From NCBI RefSeq assembly GCF_002115785.1, contig NZ_JFJY01000001.1, positions 496,001-560,000 on the forward strand: DNA of 64,000 nt. Reading direction: 5' to 3'. Shown here one piece after another: positions 1 through 8,473 of this stretch. This stretch comes from Thalassospira sp. MCCC 1A03138 (GTDB taxonomy: Bacteria; Pseudomonadota; Alphaproteobacteria; Rhodospirillales; Thalassospiraceae). Within the stretch, counting starts at the first letter, position 1; each line of letters begins with the position of its first letter. Under the pieces are notes generated by a model, which was not told where the DNA came from, searched no databases, and saw only the letters and a program-made list of their open reading frames with translations. The position numbers were made by a program, and so were the translations under genes.

Positions 1-474
1 GTCATCCCATTCAACCACGCCATCGGTCAGAAGGAAGCGCCAGTGCGGTTTGCGCCCTTCCGCCTCAAGATGGGCGATTTCATCATCCGAAAGCGTCAAT
101 GCCTTGCGGTCATAGATGAACGGTTGATGACGCTGGCGTGCGGCCTTGCGTTTCCAGTTCAGTTCGCCTTCGGTTTCATAGCACGGATAAAGCATGTTGC
201 GCGATTTCAGGTCGTCAATCGCCGCGTCATATTTATCCTGACGCAGACTTTGACGTTCTTCGCGGTCCCAGTCGATACCAAGCCATTTCAGGTCTTCACG
301 GATCGCATCGACATATTCATCTTTGGAACGGACCGGATCGGTATCGTCAAAGCGCAGGATGAATTCGCCACCATGTTTACGGGCATAAAGCCAGTTCATC
401 ATGGCAACGCGGGCATTACCGACGTGAAGAAGCCCGGTCGGGCTGGGTGCAAATCGCAGGACAGGTTTTGTCAT
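1..474 (-). CDS. gltX: Glutamate--tRNA ligase (GltX), N-terminal part, cut by window edge
   Basis: Class I aminoacyl-tRNA synthetase that charges tRNA-Glu in the cytoplasm. Reading the minus strand from the ATG at 474 gives 158 residues beginning [20 protein letters not shown]. This holds the APSPTG signature of Glx-tRNA synthetases and the HIGH-equivalent HVGN of the ATP site. Further on, RFDDTDP is the typical acceptor-site segment. The C-terminal part, with the KMSKS loop and anticodon-binding domain, lies outside the window. The gene starts 12 bp after the stop of nadE on the same strand, so the two are probably co-transcribed. The visible part is intact. Confidence 0.93.
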   Translation of the reverse strand, partial: MTKPVLRFAPSPTGLLHVGNARVAMMNWLYARKHGGEFILRFDDTDPVRSKDEYVDAIREDLKWLGIDWDREERQSLRQDKYDAAIDDLKSRNMLYPCYETEGELNWKRKAARQRHQPFIYDRKALTLSDDEIAHLEAEGRKPHWRFLLTDGVVEWDD

Positions 475-486
475 TTCAAACTTTTT

Positions 487-2163
487 TCAGGTCACTAAAT
501 TCGTGAAACCGTTGGTAATCGGATAGCGGCGGTCGCGGCCAAAGGCACGCGGAGTAATCTTGACCCCGGGTGGTGCCTGTCGGCGTTTATATTCCGCCCG
601 GTCCAGCAACCGCCAGACCCGGCGCACCGTGGCCTCGTCATGGCCGCTTTCGACAATCTCGGAAACAGACCGTTCGCCTTCAATCATCTGATGAAGGATA
701 TCATCAAGAACGTCATAAGGCGGCAGGCTATCTTCGTCTTTCTGATCCGGGCGCAGTTCGGCCGATGGCGGCTTGGTAATGATCCGTTCCGGGATCACAA
801 TGCCGTCCGGACCAAGCGCGCCCGCCGGATGATGGGCATTGCGCCAATGGCAAAGCGCAAACACAGTAGTTTTGTAAAGGTCCTTCAAAACCGAATAGCC
901 ACCGCACATGTCACCATACAGCGTGGCATAGCCAACCGACATTTCCGACTTGTTGCCCGTCGTCAGAACCATATGGCCGAACTTGTTTGAAAGCCCCATC
1001 AGGATGATCCCGCGTGAACGGGCCTGAATGTTTTCTTCGGTAATGTCCGGGTCACGGCCTTCGAATGCCGGGCCAAGCATCTGTTCGAATGCCCCCATGG
1101 CAGGCCCGATATTAATGCTTTCAATGCCGGTTTTCAGCATCCCGGCACATTGTGCGGCATCCTCAAGGCTTTCGCGTGACGTATAGGGCGACGGCATCAT
1201 CACCAGCCGCACCCGATCCGCCCCCAGCGCATCAACAGCAATGGCCGCCGAAAGCGCGCTGTCGATCCCGCCCGACATGCCGATTACAACACCGGGAAAG
1301 CGGTTTTTGTTCACATAATCCCGAAGCCCCAAAACCAGCGTCTGATATATCGCATCAAGTCCGCTTGGATAGTCGGCCTTTGGTGCATTTTCATCGCACC
1401 GCCAGCTACCATCTTCACCACGCGACCACGTATTGGTCACGACATCCTCGGAAAAGCCCGGCAGGGCCACGGCCAATGATCCATCACCGTTAAGACCGAA
1501 CGAGCCGCCATCAAACACCAGTTCGTCCTGGCCACCAACCTCGTTGCAGTAAATCATCGGAACGCCGGATTCACGTACCCGATCCGCAATCAGGTTACGG
1601 CGCAGATCGCCCTTGTCGGCCTCGAACGGTGATCCGTTCGGCACGAGGAAAATTTCCGCGCCGCGGTCTTTCAGATGGGCAACAACCTTTGGCGTCCAGA
1701 CATCCTCGCAGATCGGCACACCAAGTTTCACCCCGCGGAAGGACACCACATCGGGCATCGGTCCACCACTGAACACGCGTTTTTCATCAAACACGCCATA
1801 ATTCGGCAGGTCGTTTTTCGCCCGCACCGTTTCGATCTTGCCCTGATCAATCAGAAGAACCGCGTTAAAGCGTTCCCCGTCAATATCCCACGGTGTCGTC
1901 AGCAACAGGGCCGGGCCGTTTTTGCGGGCCTTGGTGCGCGCGCATATATTATCGACCGCATGGCGCAGATGGCGCATGAAGGCAGGCTTCATCACAAGAT
2001 CCTCGGGCGGATAGCCCGACAGAACCAGTTCGGAATAAAGGACAATATCCGCGCCCTGATCAGCCGCAGTTTCCCAGGCAGCCACAACTTTCTCGGCATT
2101 CCCGGCAACGTCGCCGACAACGGGGTTAAGCTGGGCAATCGCGATGGCAAGCATATTTGTCAT
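487..2163 (-). CDS. nadE: Glutamine-dependent NAD+ synthetase
   Basis: Makes NAD+ from deamido-NAD+, ATP and glutamine, the last step of NAD biosynthesis. At 558 residues it has the two-domain layout of the glutamine-using form. The N-terminal nitrilase-type amidase domain (about 1-260) shows the nucleophile region PICEDVW. The C-terminal synthetase domain (about 275-558) has the ATP pyrophosphatase P-loop SGGIDSALS. A second in-frame ATG three codons in (MLAIAIAQLNP) is an equally good start, because the conserved beta strand begins there. It is followed by gltX on the same strand. The 208 bp upstream separates it from a divergent YbjQ gene and must carry promoters for both. Confidence 0.95.
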   Translation of the reverse strand: MTNMLAIAIAQLNPVVGDVAGNAEKVVAAWETAADQGADIVLYSELVLSGYPPEDLVMKPAFMRHLRHAVDNICARTKARKNGPALLLTTPWDIDGERFNAVLLIDQGKIETVRAKNDLPNYGVFDEKRVFSGGPMPDVVSFRGVKLGVPICEDVWTPKVVAHLKDRGAEIFLVPNGSPFEADKGDLRRNLIADRVRESGVPMIYCNEVGGQDELVFDGGSFGLNGDGSLAVALPGFSEDVVTNTWSRGEDGSWRCDENAPKADYPSGLDAIYQTLVLGLRDYVNKNRFPGVVIGMSGGIDSALSAAIAVDALGADRVRLVMMPSPYTSRESLEDAAQCAGMLKTGIESINIGPAMGAFEQMLGPAFEGRDPDITEENIQARSRGIILMGLSNKFGHMVLTTGNKSEMSVGYATLYGDMCGGYSVLKDLYKTTVFALCHWRNAHHPAGALGPDGIVIPERIITKPPSAELRPDQKDEDSLPPYDVLDDILHQMIEGERSVSEIVESGHDEATVRRVWRLLDRAEYKRRQAPPGVKITPRAFGRDRRYPITNGFTNLVT

Positions 2164-2371
2164 GATGTTGGAATAGGAGGCGTCCGGTTTGGTGTCAATT
2201 GCCGAATGCGCGATAGCAGCACTGCATCAGCAACAATGCCGTATTTTTGCATTGTCATAGCAACTTCATTCACCGTCACTTGATAATCGCTTGCAATACG
2301 TTCGCAAAGTGGCTTTATTGCGCCAGCCGAAAAATCGGCACCAAAAACAATAATTTGAGACGAGCAAACCA

Positions 2372-2716
2372 ATGACGAAAAACCAAAACACGGCGGCAGA
2401 ATTGCCGGTCGTGACAATATCCCATATTCCAGGCCGTGAAATCAGCGAAAATCTGGGCATCGTATTTGGCAGTTCGGTTCGCAGCCGAAGTTTCCTGTTT
2501 GATATTTTTGCCTTTTTCAAAAACCTGTTTGGCGGCGAAGTGCGCTCTTATACCCGCCTTCTAGAACAGGCCCAGACCGAGGCCCTCGAACGCCTGGTCA
2601 AACAGGCCGGTGTGATGGATGCCGATGCGGTTGTTGATGTGCATTTTTCCACATCGCAGGTCGCATACAAGGCGGCTGAAATCTTTGCCTATGGCACGGC
2701 TGTTCGCCTGAAATAA
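2372..2716 (+). CDS. YbjQ/UPF0145 family protein
   Basis: 114 residues matching the small YbjQ (UPF0145, 'heavy-metal-binding domain') family. The family forms a compact, probably oligomeric alpha/beta fold of unknown biochemical role. The typical pattern is visible: TISHIPGREISENLGIVFGS near the start, a hydrophobic SFLFDIFAFFKNLFGGE segment, a long helix with repeated A/L/E residues, then DADAVVDVHFSTSQV and a terminal strand. The next gene, 18 bp downstream on the same strand, encodes a peptidase whose N-terminal half looks like a second copy of this domain, so the two probably work together. The metal-binding label of the family is not backed by clustered Cys or His residues here. Confidence 0.85.
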   Translation: MTKNQNTAAELPVVTISHIPGREISENLGIVFGSSVRSRSFLFDIFAFFKNLFGGEVRSYTRLLEQAQTEALERLVKQAGVMDADAVVDVHFSTSQVAYKAAEIFAYGTAVRLK

Positions 2717-2734
2717 TCCCCGGAGTCTTTTCCA

Positions 2735-4084
2735 ATGCAGGAACTATTTGTTCCGGGGATCATGCTAATGATCCTGATCGGGATCGCCTTTGTGACAGGC
2801 CGTCTGGCTGAAGCCGCCCACGAACGCGCCCTGCGCCGTGACGAGCAACTTTTGCCAAATCAGCACCTGAGCACCGAGGACCATGCCCCCGAAGACATCG
2901 TTCTGCGTTACAGCAGAATGGTCACCGGCAAGGTTGTGATCGGCGAAGACCGGTTCCGCAATCTGCTTGCGCGTCTGCGCATTTTCGTTGGCGGCCGATT
3001 GGGGGCACACGAAGCCACCATCACGCGTGCCAAACGCGAAGCCATGCTGCGCATGCGGACCGACGCCAAGGGCGCATCCCACATTACCGGCATCCGCATG
3101 ACCACAGCTCAGCTTGGCCGTGGCATGGTGGAAATGATGGTTTCGGGCACGGCCCTTTATACCGACAAACGCCCCAGCGGCGGCTTTCCGTCTGCCCTGC
3201 CTGATGATGGCATCAATATCAGCCATAAAAACCTGCTGGTTGAATTTACATCGGCAAGTGCGGCGTTTCTGTTTATCTGCTGGGGCATTTACGCTGCCAG
3301 CGGTTTTGCTGTCGAATGGGCAACCCGCCAGATTTCGATCGAGGATGAAATCGCCATCTGGTCCGATCTTGAAGGCGACTACATCATCGAACGCCGCAGC
3401 GATGATGAACGCAGCCTGCCGGAACGCTATATCCTTGATCTGATCAACTCGATCCCGAAATCGGCCCTTGGCCCGGCTGCGGCCTATGATTTCGAAGTTG
3501 TCATCATCCCCGATGAAACGCCAAATGCCGCCGCCCTGCCCGGCGGGTTGATCCTTGTTCATACTGGCATGCTTGAACTGGTCGACACCGAAAACGAACT
3601 GTTATCCATCCTTGGGCATGAAATCGGCCATTATAACGGCCGTGACCATCTTGAAGGGCTAGGGCGGCAGGCGGTTGGCGTTGCCCTGTCGGCGATGATG
3701 TTCCAGGCCGATGCGGTTCTGACCACCTGGATTGCCGGGTGGCCAAAAATGCTGGCTGATCTGGATTATTCCCGATCCCAGGAACTTGATGCCGATAAAT
3801 GGGGGCTCGATATCGTCATGGCGAAATATGGCCATGCCACCGATGTCGCAACCACCTTTGCCAAGCTTGCGATGATGCAGGAGGATGAGAGCATGCTTGA
3901 TTATCTCGGCACGCACCCTCATCCAATGGATCGCGTGCGACGCCTTAATAAAATGGTCGCGGACCGCAATCTGCCGCTTGGTGAACCGATACCGCTACAG
4001 ACAGCTTTCGAACGCTATGTCGATGCCCTCGAAGGGCAGTCAACAATCTACGACGAGTACGAAGCTCCGGAAGGATCAGAATAA
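2735..4084 (+). CDS. YbjQ-like domain fused to M48-family zinc metallopeptidase
   Basis: 449 residues. The start is a hydrophobic segment (about 5-20) likely to anchor it in the inner membrane. Residues about 65-145 resemble a YbjQ/UPF0145 domain (KVVIGEDRFRNLLARLRIF, then a helix and GIRMTTAQLG). A second membrane segment lies at about 168-190. The C-terminal half is an M48 peptidase with the zinc motif HEIGH at 295-299 and the downstream glutamate ligand in SQELDADKWG (E350). An ELDAD motif is the M48 hallmark. The family includes HtpX, Oma1 and BepA, which act in protein quality control. It ends in TAATG with the next gene, so translation is coupled. The fusion is unusual and fits a free YbjQ next door. 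Confidence 0.85.
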   Translation: MQELFVPGIMLMILIGIAFVTGRLAEAAHERALRRDEQLLPNQHLSTEDHAPEDIVLRYSRMVTGKVVIGEDRFRNLLARLRIFVGGRLGAHEATITRAKREAMLRMRTDAKGASHITGIRMTTAQLGRGMVEMMVSGTALYTDKRPSGGFPSALPDDGINISHKNLLVEFTSASAAFLFICWGIYAASGFAVEWATRQISIEDEIAIWSDLEGDYIIERRSDDERSLPERYILDLINSIPKSALGPAAAYDFEVVIIPDETPNAAALPGGLILVHTGMLELVDTENELLSILGHEIGHYNGRDHLEGLGRQAVGVALSAMMFQADAVLTTWIAGWPKMLADLDYSRSQELDADKWGLDIVMAKYGHATDVATTFAKLAMMQEDESMLDYLGTHPHPMDRVRRLNKMVADRNLPLGEPIPLQTAFERYVDALEGQSTIYDEYEAPEGSE

Positions 4085-4659
4085 TGCGTCTCTTTTTATC
4101 CCCGTTCCGCTTTCTTAGCGTCAGCGGCAAACCCAATATCGAATTCTGGTTCACCCAGTGTATCATTCTGGCGTCAACGGTTCTTGGTGTGTATCTGGCA
4201 AGCTTTGCCGGCTTCCGGATTGCGGTTGATTTCGACCGCTATCAAAGTCTATCGGATGTCAGCTATCTGGAAAAATCGCTTGAGGCCGAGTTTGTCGACA
4301 ATATCGAGCGTGTAGAACAATGGATCGCGGAATATCCCGAAGCCCCGATGAAATGGCACGCCCGCGAACTGACGCCAGAAGCGACGCATCGCCTTGACGA
4401 TATGGTCTGGTCGACGATGCGTTATTCACCGCGTACGTTCGAAGTCCATCCGGAAATCATTACCGGCGTGCGTCGTTTCTATACCGGTATCGAAGCCCAG
4501 ATGACCAGTCTGTTCCAGCAACAGTCGGCCAACGGCTATTCCCGTCGCGCCATTGAAAACATGAAACAGCAGGTCGCGGCTGCACGCACCGATATCCTGC
4601 CAAAACTGCGTGGCGAAATCGAAACGCTTGATGCAGAACTGGCCGATATGATGGATTGA
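4084..4659 (+). CDS. Membrane-anchored protein of unknown function
   Basis: 191 residues. I do not recognise the family. One transmembrane segment lies at about 22-45 (FTQCIILASTVLGVYLASFAG), followed by a soluble helical region rich in Glu, Ala and Gln. A coiled-coil-like stretch runs from about 140 to 190 (AIENMKQQVAAARTDILPKL, then alternating EIETLDAELAD). Its ATG overlaps the stop of the M48 gene by one base, so it is the third gene of the YbjQ/M48 operon. It may be a partner or adaptor of the peptidase, which is inference from position only. A strong terminator follows at 4680-4715. Confidence 0.75.
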   Translation: MRLFLSPFRFLSVSGKPNIEFWFTQCIILASTVLGVYLASFAGFRIAVDFDRYQSLSDVSYLEKSLEAEFVDNIERVEQWIAEYPEAPMKWHARELTPEATHRLDDMVWSTMRYSPRTFEVHPEIITGVRRFYTGIEAQMTSLFQQQSANGYSRRAIENMKQQVAAARTDILPKLRGEIETLDAELADMMD

Positions 4660-4679
4660 TCGACCGATCCGACAATGCG

Positions 4680-4715
4680 AAGGCCGGGAAGCATAAAACA
4701 CCCGGCCTTTTTTTA
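4680..4715 (+). terminator. Rho-independent terminator of the YbjQ/M48 operon
   Basis: GGCCGGG (4682-4688) pairs with CCCGGCC (4701-4707) and is followed directly by seven T residues. It sits 20 bp after the operon's last stop codon. The minus-strand gene that converges on it ends at 4726. Confidence 0.85.
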
Positions 4716-4725
4716 TGCGGAATTT

Positions 4726-5211
4726 TTACAGCGCTAGTGCAGCGTCAATTTCATCCTGGCTCATGGTTTTGGCCGACCCATGGATGATGCCACTTGCAAC
4801 ATCCATGAAACGCTGAAGGGACAATGTCACCGTACTGGCAGTTTCGCGTAAAAGGTCTTCATTACCCTCGGCAATCAGCGCATCAAGCTGTTCGTTGGCG
4901 CGAAACACGATGGCGTTCATATGCTCGATGGTTTCCTCGAACGGGCGTCGGAAACGAGCCGGCACATGATCATAGGCCTCAATCGCCAATTCCTTGTCGG
5001 AAAAGGCACTGTCACGGAAATGGTCCTGATAGCCTTTCGGCGCCCATTCCTTGCAGTCCTCAATCATGTCGGGCATGTCCGGAACCATTTCCAGAAGCAT
5101 CACGATTTCATTGAAATGGTTCAGGTAATCGGTCGCAAGCAGCGTGGTCGAGGAAATGTTGGTTCCCTCCACTTTTTTCTGCCATGCGGCGAAATCCGCC
5201 TCATCCACCAT
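4726..5211 (-). CDS. Conserved small helical protein with C-terminal SQDEIDAAL motif
   Basis: 161 residues, predicted soluble and mostly helical, without signal peptide or membrane segment. I do not recognise a named family. The centre has an acidic, Met/Pro-rich stretch (EMVPDMPDMIEDCKEWAP) and a helix-rich region with many charged residues. The C-terminus ends TMSQDEIDAALAL. SQ(D/A)EIDALL is the short peptide at the N-terminus of the flagellar switch protein FliM that binds phosphorylated CheY, so a similar docking tail is possible. That link is inference. The gene stands alone, converges on the M48 operon, and has its own upstream region. Confidence 0.7.
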   Translation of the reverse strand: MVDEADFAAWQKKVEGTNISSTTLLATDYLNHFNEIVMLLEMVPDMPDMIEDCKEWAPKGYQDHFRDSAFSDKELAIEAYDHVPARFRRPFEETIEHMNAIVFRANEQLDALIAEGNEDLLRETASTVTLSLQRFMDVASGIIHGSAKTMSQDEIDAALAL

Positions 5212-5402
5212 GTTTCGTGCGACCCCTTCCCCAAAATCCCCGCGATATCGTGCCGCGATTGTCTATACTTAAGGATGTTGTGCCAATCAGTGTAGAGGCA
5301 AAATGCATACTCACTGTCAGAATTAACGAAACATCCTCTAGCAACGCATCCCTTAAATAGAAAAAACCACGAACTCAACTCTCAAAAAGACATGCTACCT
5401 AT

Positions 5403-5434
5403 AAAAAAGGCGTCCGGTTTCCCGAACGCCTTTT
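5403..5434 (-). terminator. Terminator of the DAHP synthase gene
   Basis: On the minus strand GGCGTTCGG and CCGGACGCC form a nine-pair stem (one G-U pair) around a GAAA tetraloop, followed by six T residues. It begins 24 bp after the stop codon of the DAHP synthase gene. Confidence 0.85.
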
Positions 5435-5457
5435 CGCATCAATTGTTCGATGTTCAA

Positions 5458-6843
5458 TTATGCCGACGCTGCAAGCTGCTCCGCACGAACGCTGTCGCGT
5501 TCTTTTTTGATCATTTCGGCTATCAGGAAGGCAAGTTCAAGGGCCTGCCCGCCATTCAAACGCGGATCGCAATGGGTGTGGTAACGATCCGAAAGGCTAT
5601 CGACGGTTACTTCACGCGCGCCGCCAATGCACTCGGTCACATCCGTGCCGGTCATTTCAAAATGAACGCCACCGGCATGGGTGCCTTCGGCCTTGTGCAC
5701 ATCAAAGAACGATTTGACTTCCGACAGGATCGCATCGAACGGACGGGTTTTATACCCGTTCGCCGCCTTGATCGTGTTGCCGTGCATCGGATCGCAGGAC
5801 CAGACAACCTTGCGGCCCTCTGCCTTGACCCGCTGCACCAGACGCGGCAGGTGGTCTTCAACCTTGCCTGCCCCCATACGTGCGATCAGGGTCAGACGAC
5901 CGGCTTCGTTTTTCGGGTTCAACGCATCGATCAGACGGATCAGATCGTCTTCTTCGGTGGTCGGTCCGCATTTCATGCCAATCGGGTTGTTCACGCCGCG
6001 CATGAATTCAACATGCGCCCCGTCAAGCTGACGGGTACGGTCGCCAATCCACAACATATGCGCCGAACAGTCATACCAGTCGCCGGTCAGGCTGTCCTGA
6101 CGGGTCAGGGCCTGTTCGTACCCCAGCAAAAGCGCCTCGTGCGAGGTATAGAAATCCGTCTCGCGCATCTGCGGTGCGGTTTCGGCCGTAATGCCACATG
6201 CCTGCATGAAGGCAACGGCCTCATCAATCTGGGTCGTCATCTTGCGATATCGTTCGCCCGCGGGGCTGTTATCAACAAATGACAGGTTCCAACGATGGAT
6301 TTTGCTCAGATCGGCAAAACCACCCTGCGCAAAAGCACGCAGCAGGTTCAGCGTCGATGCCGACTGGTTATAGGCGCGAATCTGACGCTGCGGGTCCGGA
6401 ACACGGGCTTCGGACGTAAACTCGATGCCATTAATATTGTCACCGCGATAGCTTGGCAGTTCGACGCCATCGATGGTTTCCGTATCCGACGAACGCGGCT
6501 TGGCGAACTGTCCCGCCATACGGCCAACTTTGACCACCGGGCATGCCGCGCCATAGGTCAGAACAACCGCCATCTGCAACATAACCTTGAAGGTGTCGCG
6601 GATGTTGTTGGGATGAAATTCCTTAAAGCTCTCGGCACAGTCCCCGCCCTGCAGCAGGAATGCGTTGCCTTCGGCAACTTCACCAAGCTTTTCTTTTAAT
6701 GCGCGCGCTTCGCCAGCAAATACCAAAGGAGGATAGCTGCCGAGCTCTTGCTCTACGGCCTTGACGGCCTGTGCATCCGGATATGTCGGCATCTGCTTCA
6801 CAGGCAGTTTGCGCCAACTATCAATGCTCCAGCTCTTGCTCAT
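5458..6843 (-). CDS. 3-deoxy-7-phosphoheptulonate synthase, class II
   Basis: First enzyme of the shikimate pathway, joining phosphoenolpyruvate and erythrose 4-phosphate to give DAHP for aromatic amino acids. The 461 residues match the plant-like class II family from end to end. Visible landmarks are QGGDCAESF (metal and PEP site), the [16 protein letters not shown] block that includes the [14 protein letters not shown] family signature, [10 protein letters not shown] and CDPMHGNTI. The protein starts [11 protein letters not shown], a usual beginning for this family. The gene is monocistronic with its own terminator. The short C-terminal tail is normal. Feedback-regulatory insertions cannot be judged from sequence alone. 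Confidence 0.95.
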   Translation of the reverse strand: MSKSWSIDSWRKLPVKQMPTYPDAQAVKAVEQELGSYPPLVFAGEARALKEKLGEVAEGNAFLLQGGDCAESFKEFHPNNIRDTFKVMLQMAVVLTYGAACPVVKVGRMAGQFAKPRSSDTETIDGVELPSYRGDNINGIEFTSEARVPDPQRQIRAYNQSASTLNLLRAFAQGGFADLSKIHRWNLSFVDNSPAGERYRKMTTQIDEAVAFMQACGITAETAPQMRETDFYTSHEALLLGYEQALTRQDSLTGDWYDCSAHMLWIGDRTRQLDGAHVEFMRGVNNPIGMKCGPTTEEDDLIRLIDALNPKNEAGRLTLIARMGAGKVEDHLPRLVQRVKAEGRKVVWSCDPMHGNTIKAANGYKTRPFDAILSEVKSFFDVHKAEGTHAGGVHFEMTGTDVTECIGGAREVTVDSLSDRYHTHCDPRLNGGQALELAFLIAEMIKKERDSVRAEQLAASA

Positions 6844-7240
6844 TTGCTTCCTCTCAATCCGGCATGTCCATCATGCCGTTACTATACCATATACTCAGCG
6901 TCACAGCGGATTTCCGCCCATATCGCCGGTGCTGTCAACCGGGCCAAACTTGATACGGGTTTTGCAACCGCATTTCCACCCCTTCCGTGCAATTCGCAAA
7001 GAAAAACCCGCAAATTTTTACCAATACCCACAAACAAAACGCAAAATTCCACCCCAAGACATCATTCCAGATGGATTTGTGAGGGCCCCCGTTCCCGTCG
7101 GGGCTCCGGAAATCTTGCGAATCCGGCTATCGTTCATGCCATCAACGCCCTATCAGCACTTCCGGTTTTCGTATCTGTCCATCACAAACTTACCTCGCGT
7201 CCGTCGGCAAAAGGCCATCAACTTTGGAGAGATAAAGGCC
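6844..7240. other. Gene-free interval, 397 bp
   Basis: Lies between the divergent DAHP synthase gene and the proline-rich small gene, so promoters for both must be here. The first 50 bp upstream of DAHP synthase is AT-rich. Around 7010-7060 the plus strand is A/C-rich and low in G. I see no convincing promoter boxes, hairpins or RNA genes. Open frames that run through it show no coding character. Confidence 0.5.
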
Positions 7241-7543
7241 ATGCCCACAATCAACACCAATAGTTTTGCCTTTCGCAAATCATTGATGGGGCCGCCTGGT
7301 CCGGCAATTCCAATACCGCGTCCGGTTTGGGGGCCATGGAAACCGACCGACAGCGTGGCCCCCTGCCAAAGTTCAGATAATCCGGTTCCGCCACCCCTGC
7401 CAACCTCCACATCCGAGATGCGGTTTGAGTGGCGGCTTGAAAAAGCCAGCAAGCAATACAAGCCCAGCCTGCCATCCATGGCACCGGGACCGTTTGATCC
7501 GCCGATCATGAATTGGCGCCTCTATGTCAGCCAGATTTTATAG
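7241..7543 (+). CDS. Proline-rich small protein, accessory
   Basis: 100 residues, starting at an ATG preceded by GGAGA at a usable distance (the frame is open further upstream but has no good start). Unrecognised. It is rich in Pro, Gly and Ser (GPPGPAIPIPRPVWGPWKP; PVPPPLPTSTS). A short charged segment FEWRLEKASKQYKP sits in the middle and the tail is hydrophobic (PPIMNWRLYVSQIL). It has no signal peptide and no cysteine pairs. Its stop is 12 bp before the HNH-like gene, so the two form a unit. It could be a linker, adaptor or targeting partner of that protein. This is not supported by homology. Confidence 0.6.
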   Translation: MPTINTNSFAFRKSLMGPPGPAIPIPRPVWGPWKPTDSVAPCQSSDNPVPPPLPTSTSEMRFEWRLEKASKQYKPSLPSMAPGPFDPPIMNWRLYVSQIL

Positions 7544-7555
7544 GGATGTAACGCC

Positions 7556-8353
7556 ATGTTTGTTCTTCTGGACACAAATGGAAATCTCTTACGCCCGACA
7601 CCCGAAGCATCAACAGCTTACAATTCATACTGGTACCCGGGAACAGACGGCACGTCCGGCGACTTCGATTTTGGATCCGGATGCGAGGCATGGTTTACCT
7701 GCCCTGCCTGCCAACGCAAAGTTGCCAATGCCTTTGCACAGGCAGATCACAATTTTCCCGACAGCCTGTTAAAAGACATGTTTACCGGTGCAAATCAAAA
7801 CAGATACCAAGCGATTAGTAATCTGGCTGCGCAGCACAATAATAACCCTATGGTTGGCAACGGCTCTTGGGGCAACACATTGGGGGAAACGACCATCAGC
7901 CTGCCCGATTTCAGTTTTGTTCAATATTACGTCCTCGGTTACGGGGAGACCGACAAGACATTCTACGAAACATGGCGCAATGACGATGAAGACGATCCAA
8001 TAGAAATATTAACCGCCACACGCGTCAACGGGCAAACACAGTTCAGGTTCAATGTGCCTGCCTTCCAGAACCCGATCACCCATTCTCTGGTCGATGTCTC
8101 CTGCGCCGACCACGATAATATTTGCATGATTTGTTTGGCCTGCAATCAGGCAAAATCCAATGCACTTTATCCGGCCCACGAGCCTTTTACTCAAGCGGTG
8201 CGTCAACTACCCGGCACAAACATTCGGGAGGCAAACGCAATGCCAACCAATCAGGGCGTAACCTATACCGTTCCCCCGGAAGGAGACTGCAACAACGCTC
8301 CCTCACCTTATCAGAATGACGATGATGTCGATATGCAAGACGAGGATACTTAG
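7556..8353 (+). CDS. HNH-like zinc-ribbon protein with a long insertion
   Basis: 265 residues. CPAC at about 49-52 and ADHNFP at about 62-67 are followed by an insertion of roughly 120 residues, then NICMICLACNQAKSN at about 190-204. The pieces in order (CxxC, DHxxP, N...CxxCNxxKS) match the pattern of HNH/beta-beta-alpha-metal nucleases, in which the two cysteine pairs bind a structural zinc and the DH histidine is catalytic. The insertion is rich in aromatic and polar residues. The tail is acidic (DDDVDMQDEDT). A nuclease role is therefore inferred from motifs. The gene sits with a proline-rich partner in an interval of lower GC than its neighbours, so it looks acquired. Cellular target unknown. 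Confidence 0.6.
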   Translation: MFVLLDTNGNLLRPTPEASTAYNSYWYPGTDGTSGDFDFGSGCEAWFTCPACQRKVANAFAQADHNFPDSLLKDMFTGANQNRYQAISNLAAQHNNNPMVGNGSWGNTLGETTISLPDFSFVQYYVLGYGETDKTFYETWRNDDEDDPIEILTATRVNGQTQFRFNVPAFQNPITHSLVDVSCADHDNICMICLACNQAKSNALYPAHEPFTQAVRQLPGTNIREANAMPTNQGVTYTVPPEGDCNNAPSPYQNDDDVDMQDEDT

Positions 8354-8360
8354 TCCTCGT
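8340..8360 (+). other. Hairpin spanning the stop codon of the HNH-like gene
   Basis: ACGAGGA (8340-8346) and TCCTCGT (8354-8360) are perfect complements around a seven-base loop that contains the TAG stop. No T run follows, so it is not a classical terminator. A second small stem, TTCCGG/CCGGAA, lies near 8377-8395. Confidence 0.5.
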
Positions 8361-8473
8361 AACCGCCTTGTAAATTCCGGCATTAACCCCGGAACATCCT
8401 GAAAACCAGTATTAATCGATAAACTTATCAACTATTAGACAAGGGTATTCCAAGCAGGATCAACGGAACCCCT

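Noticed and set aside
5392-6282. Long antisense open frame over the DAHP synthase gene
   Set aside because: Antisense shadow of a highly biased coding sequence; the true product is the class II DAHP synthase on the other strand.
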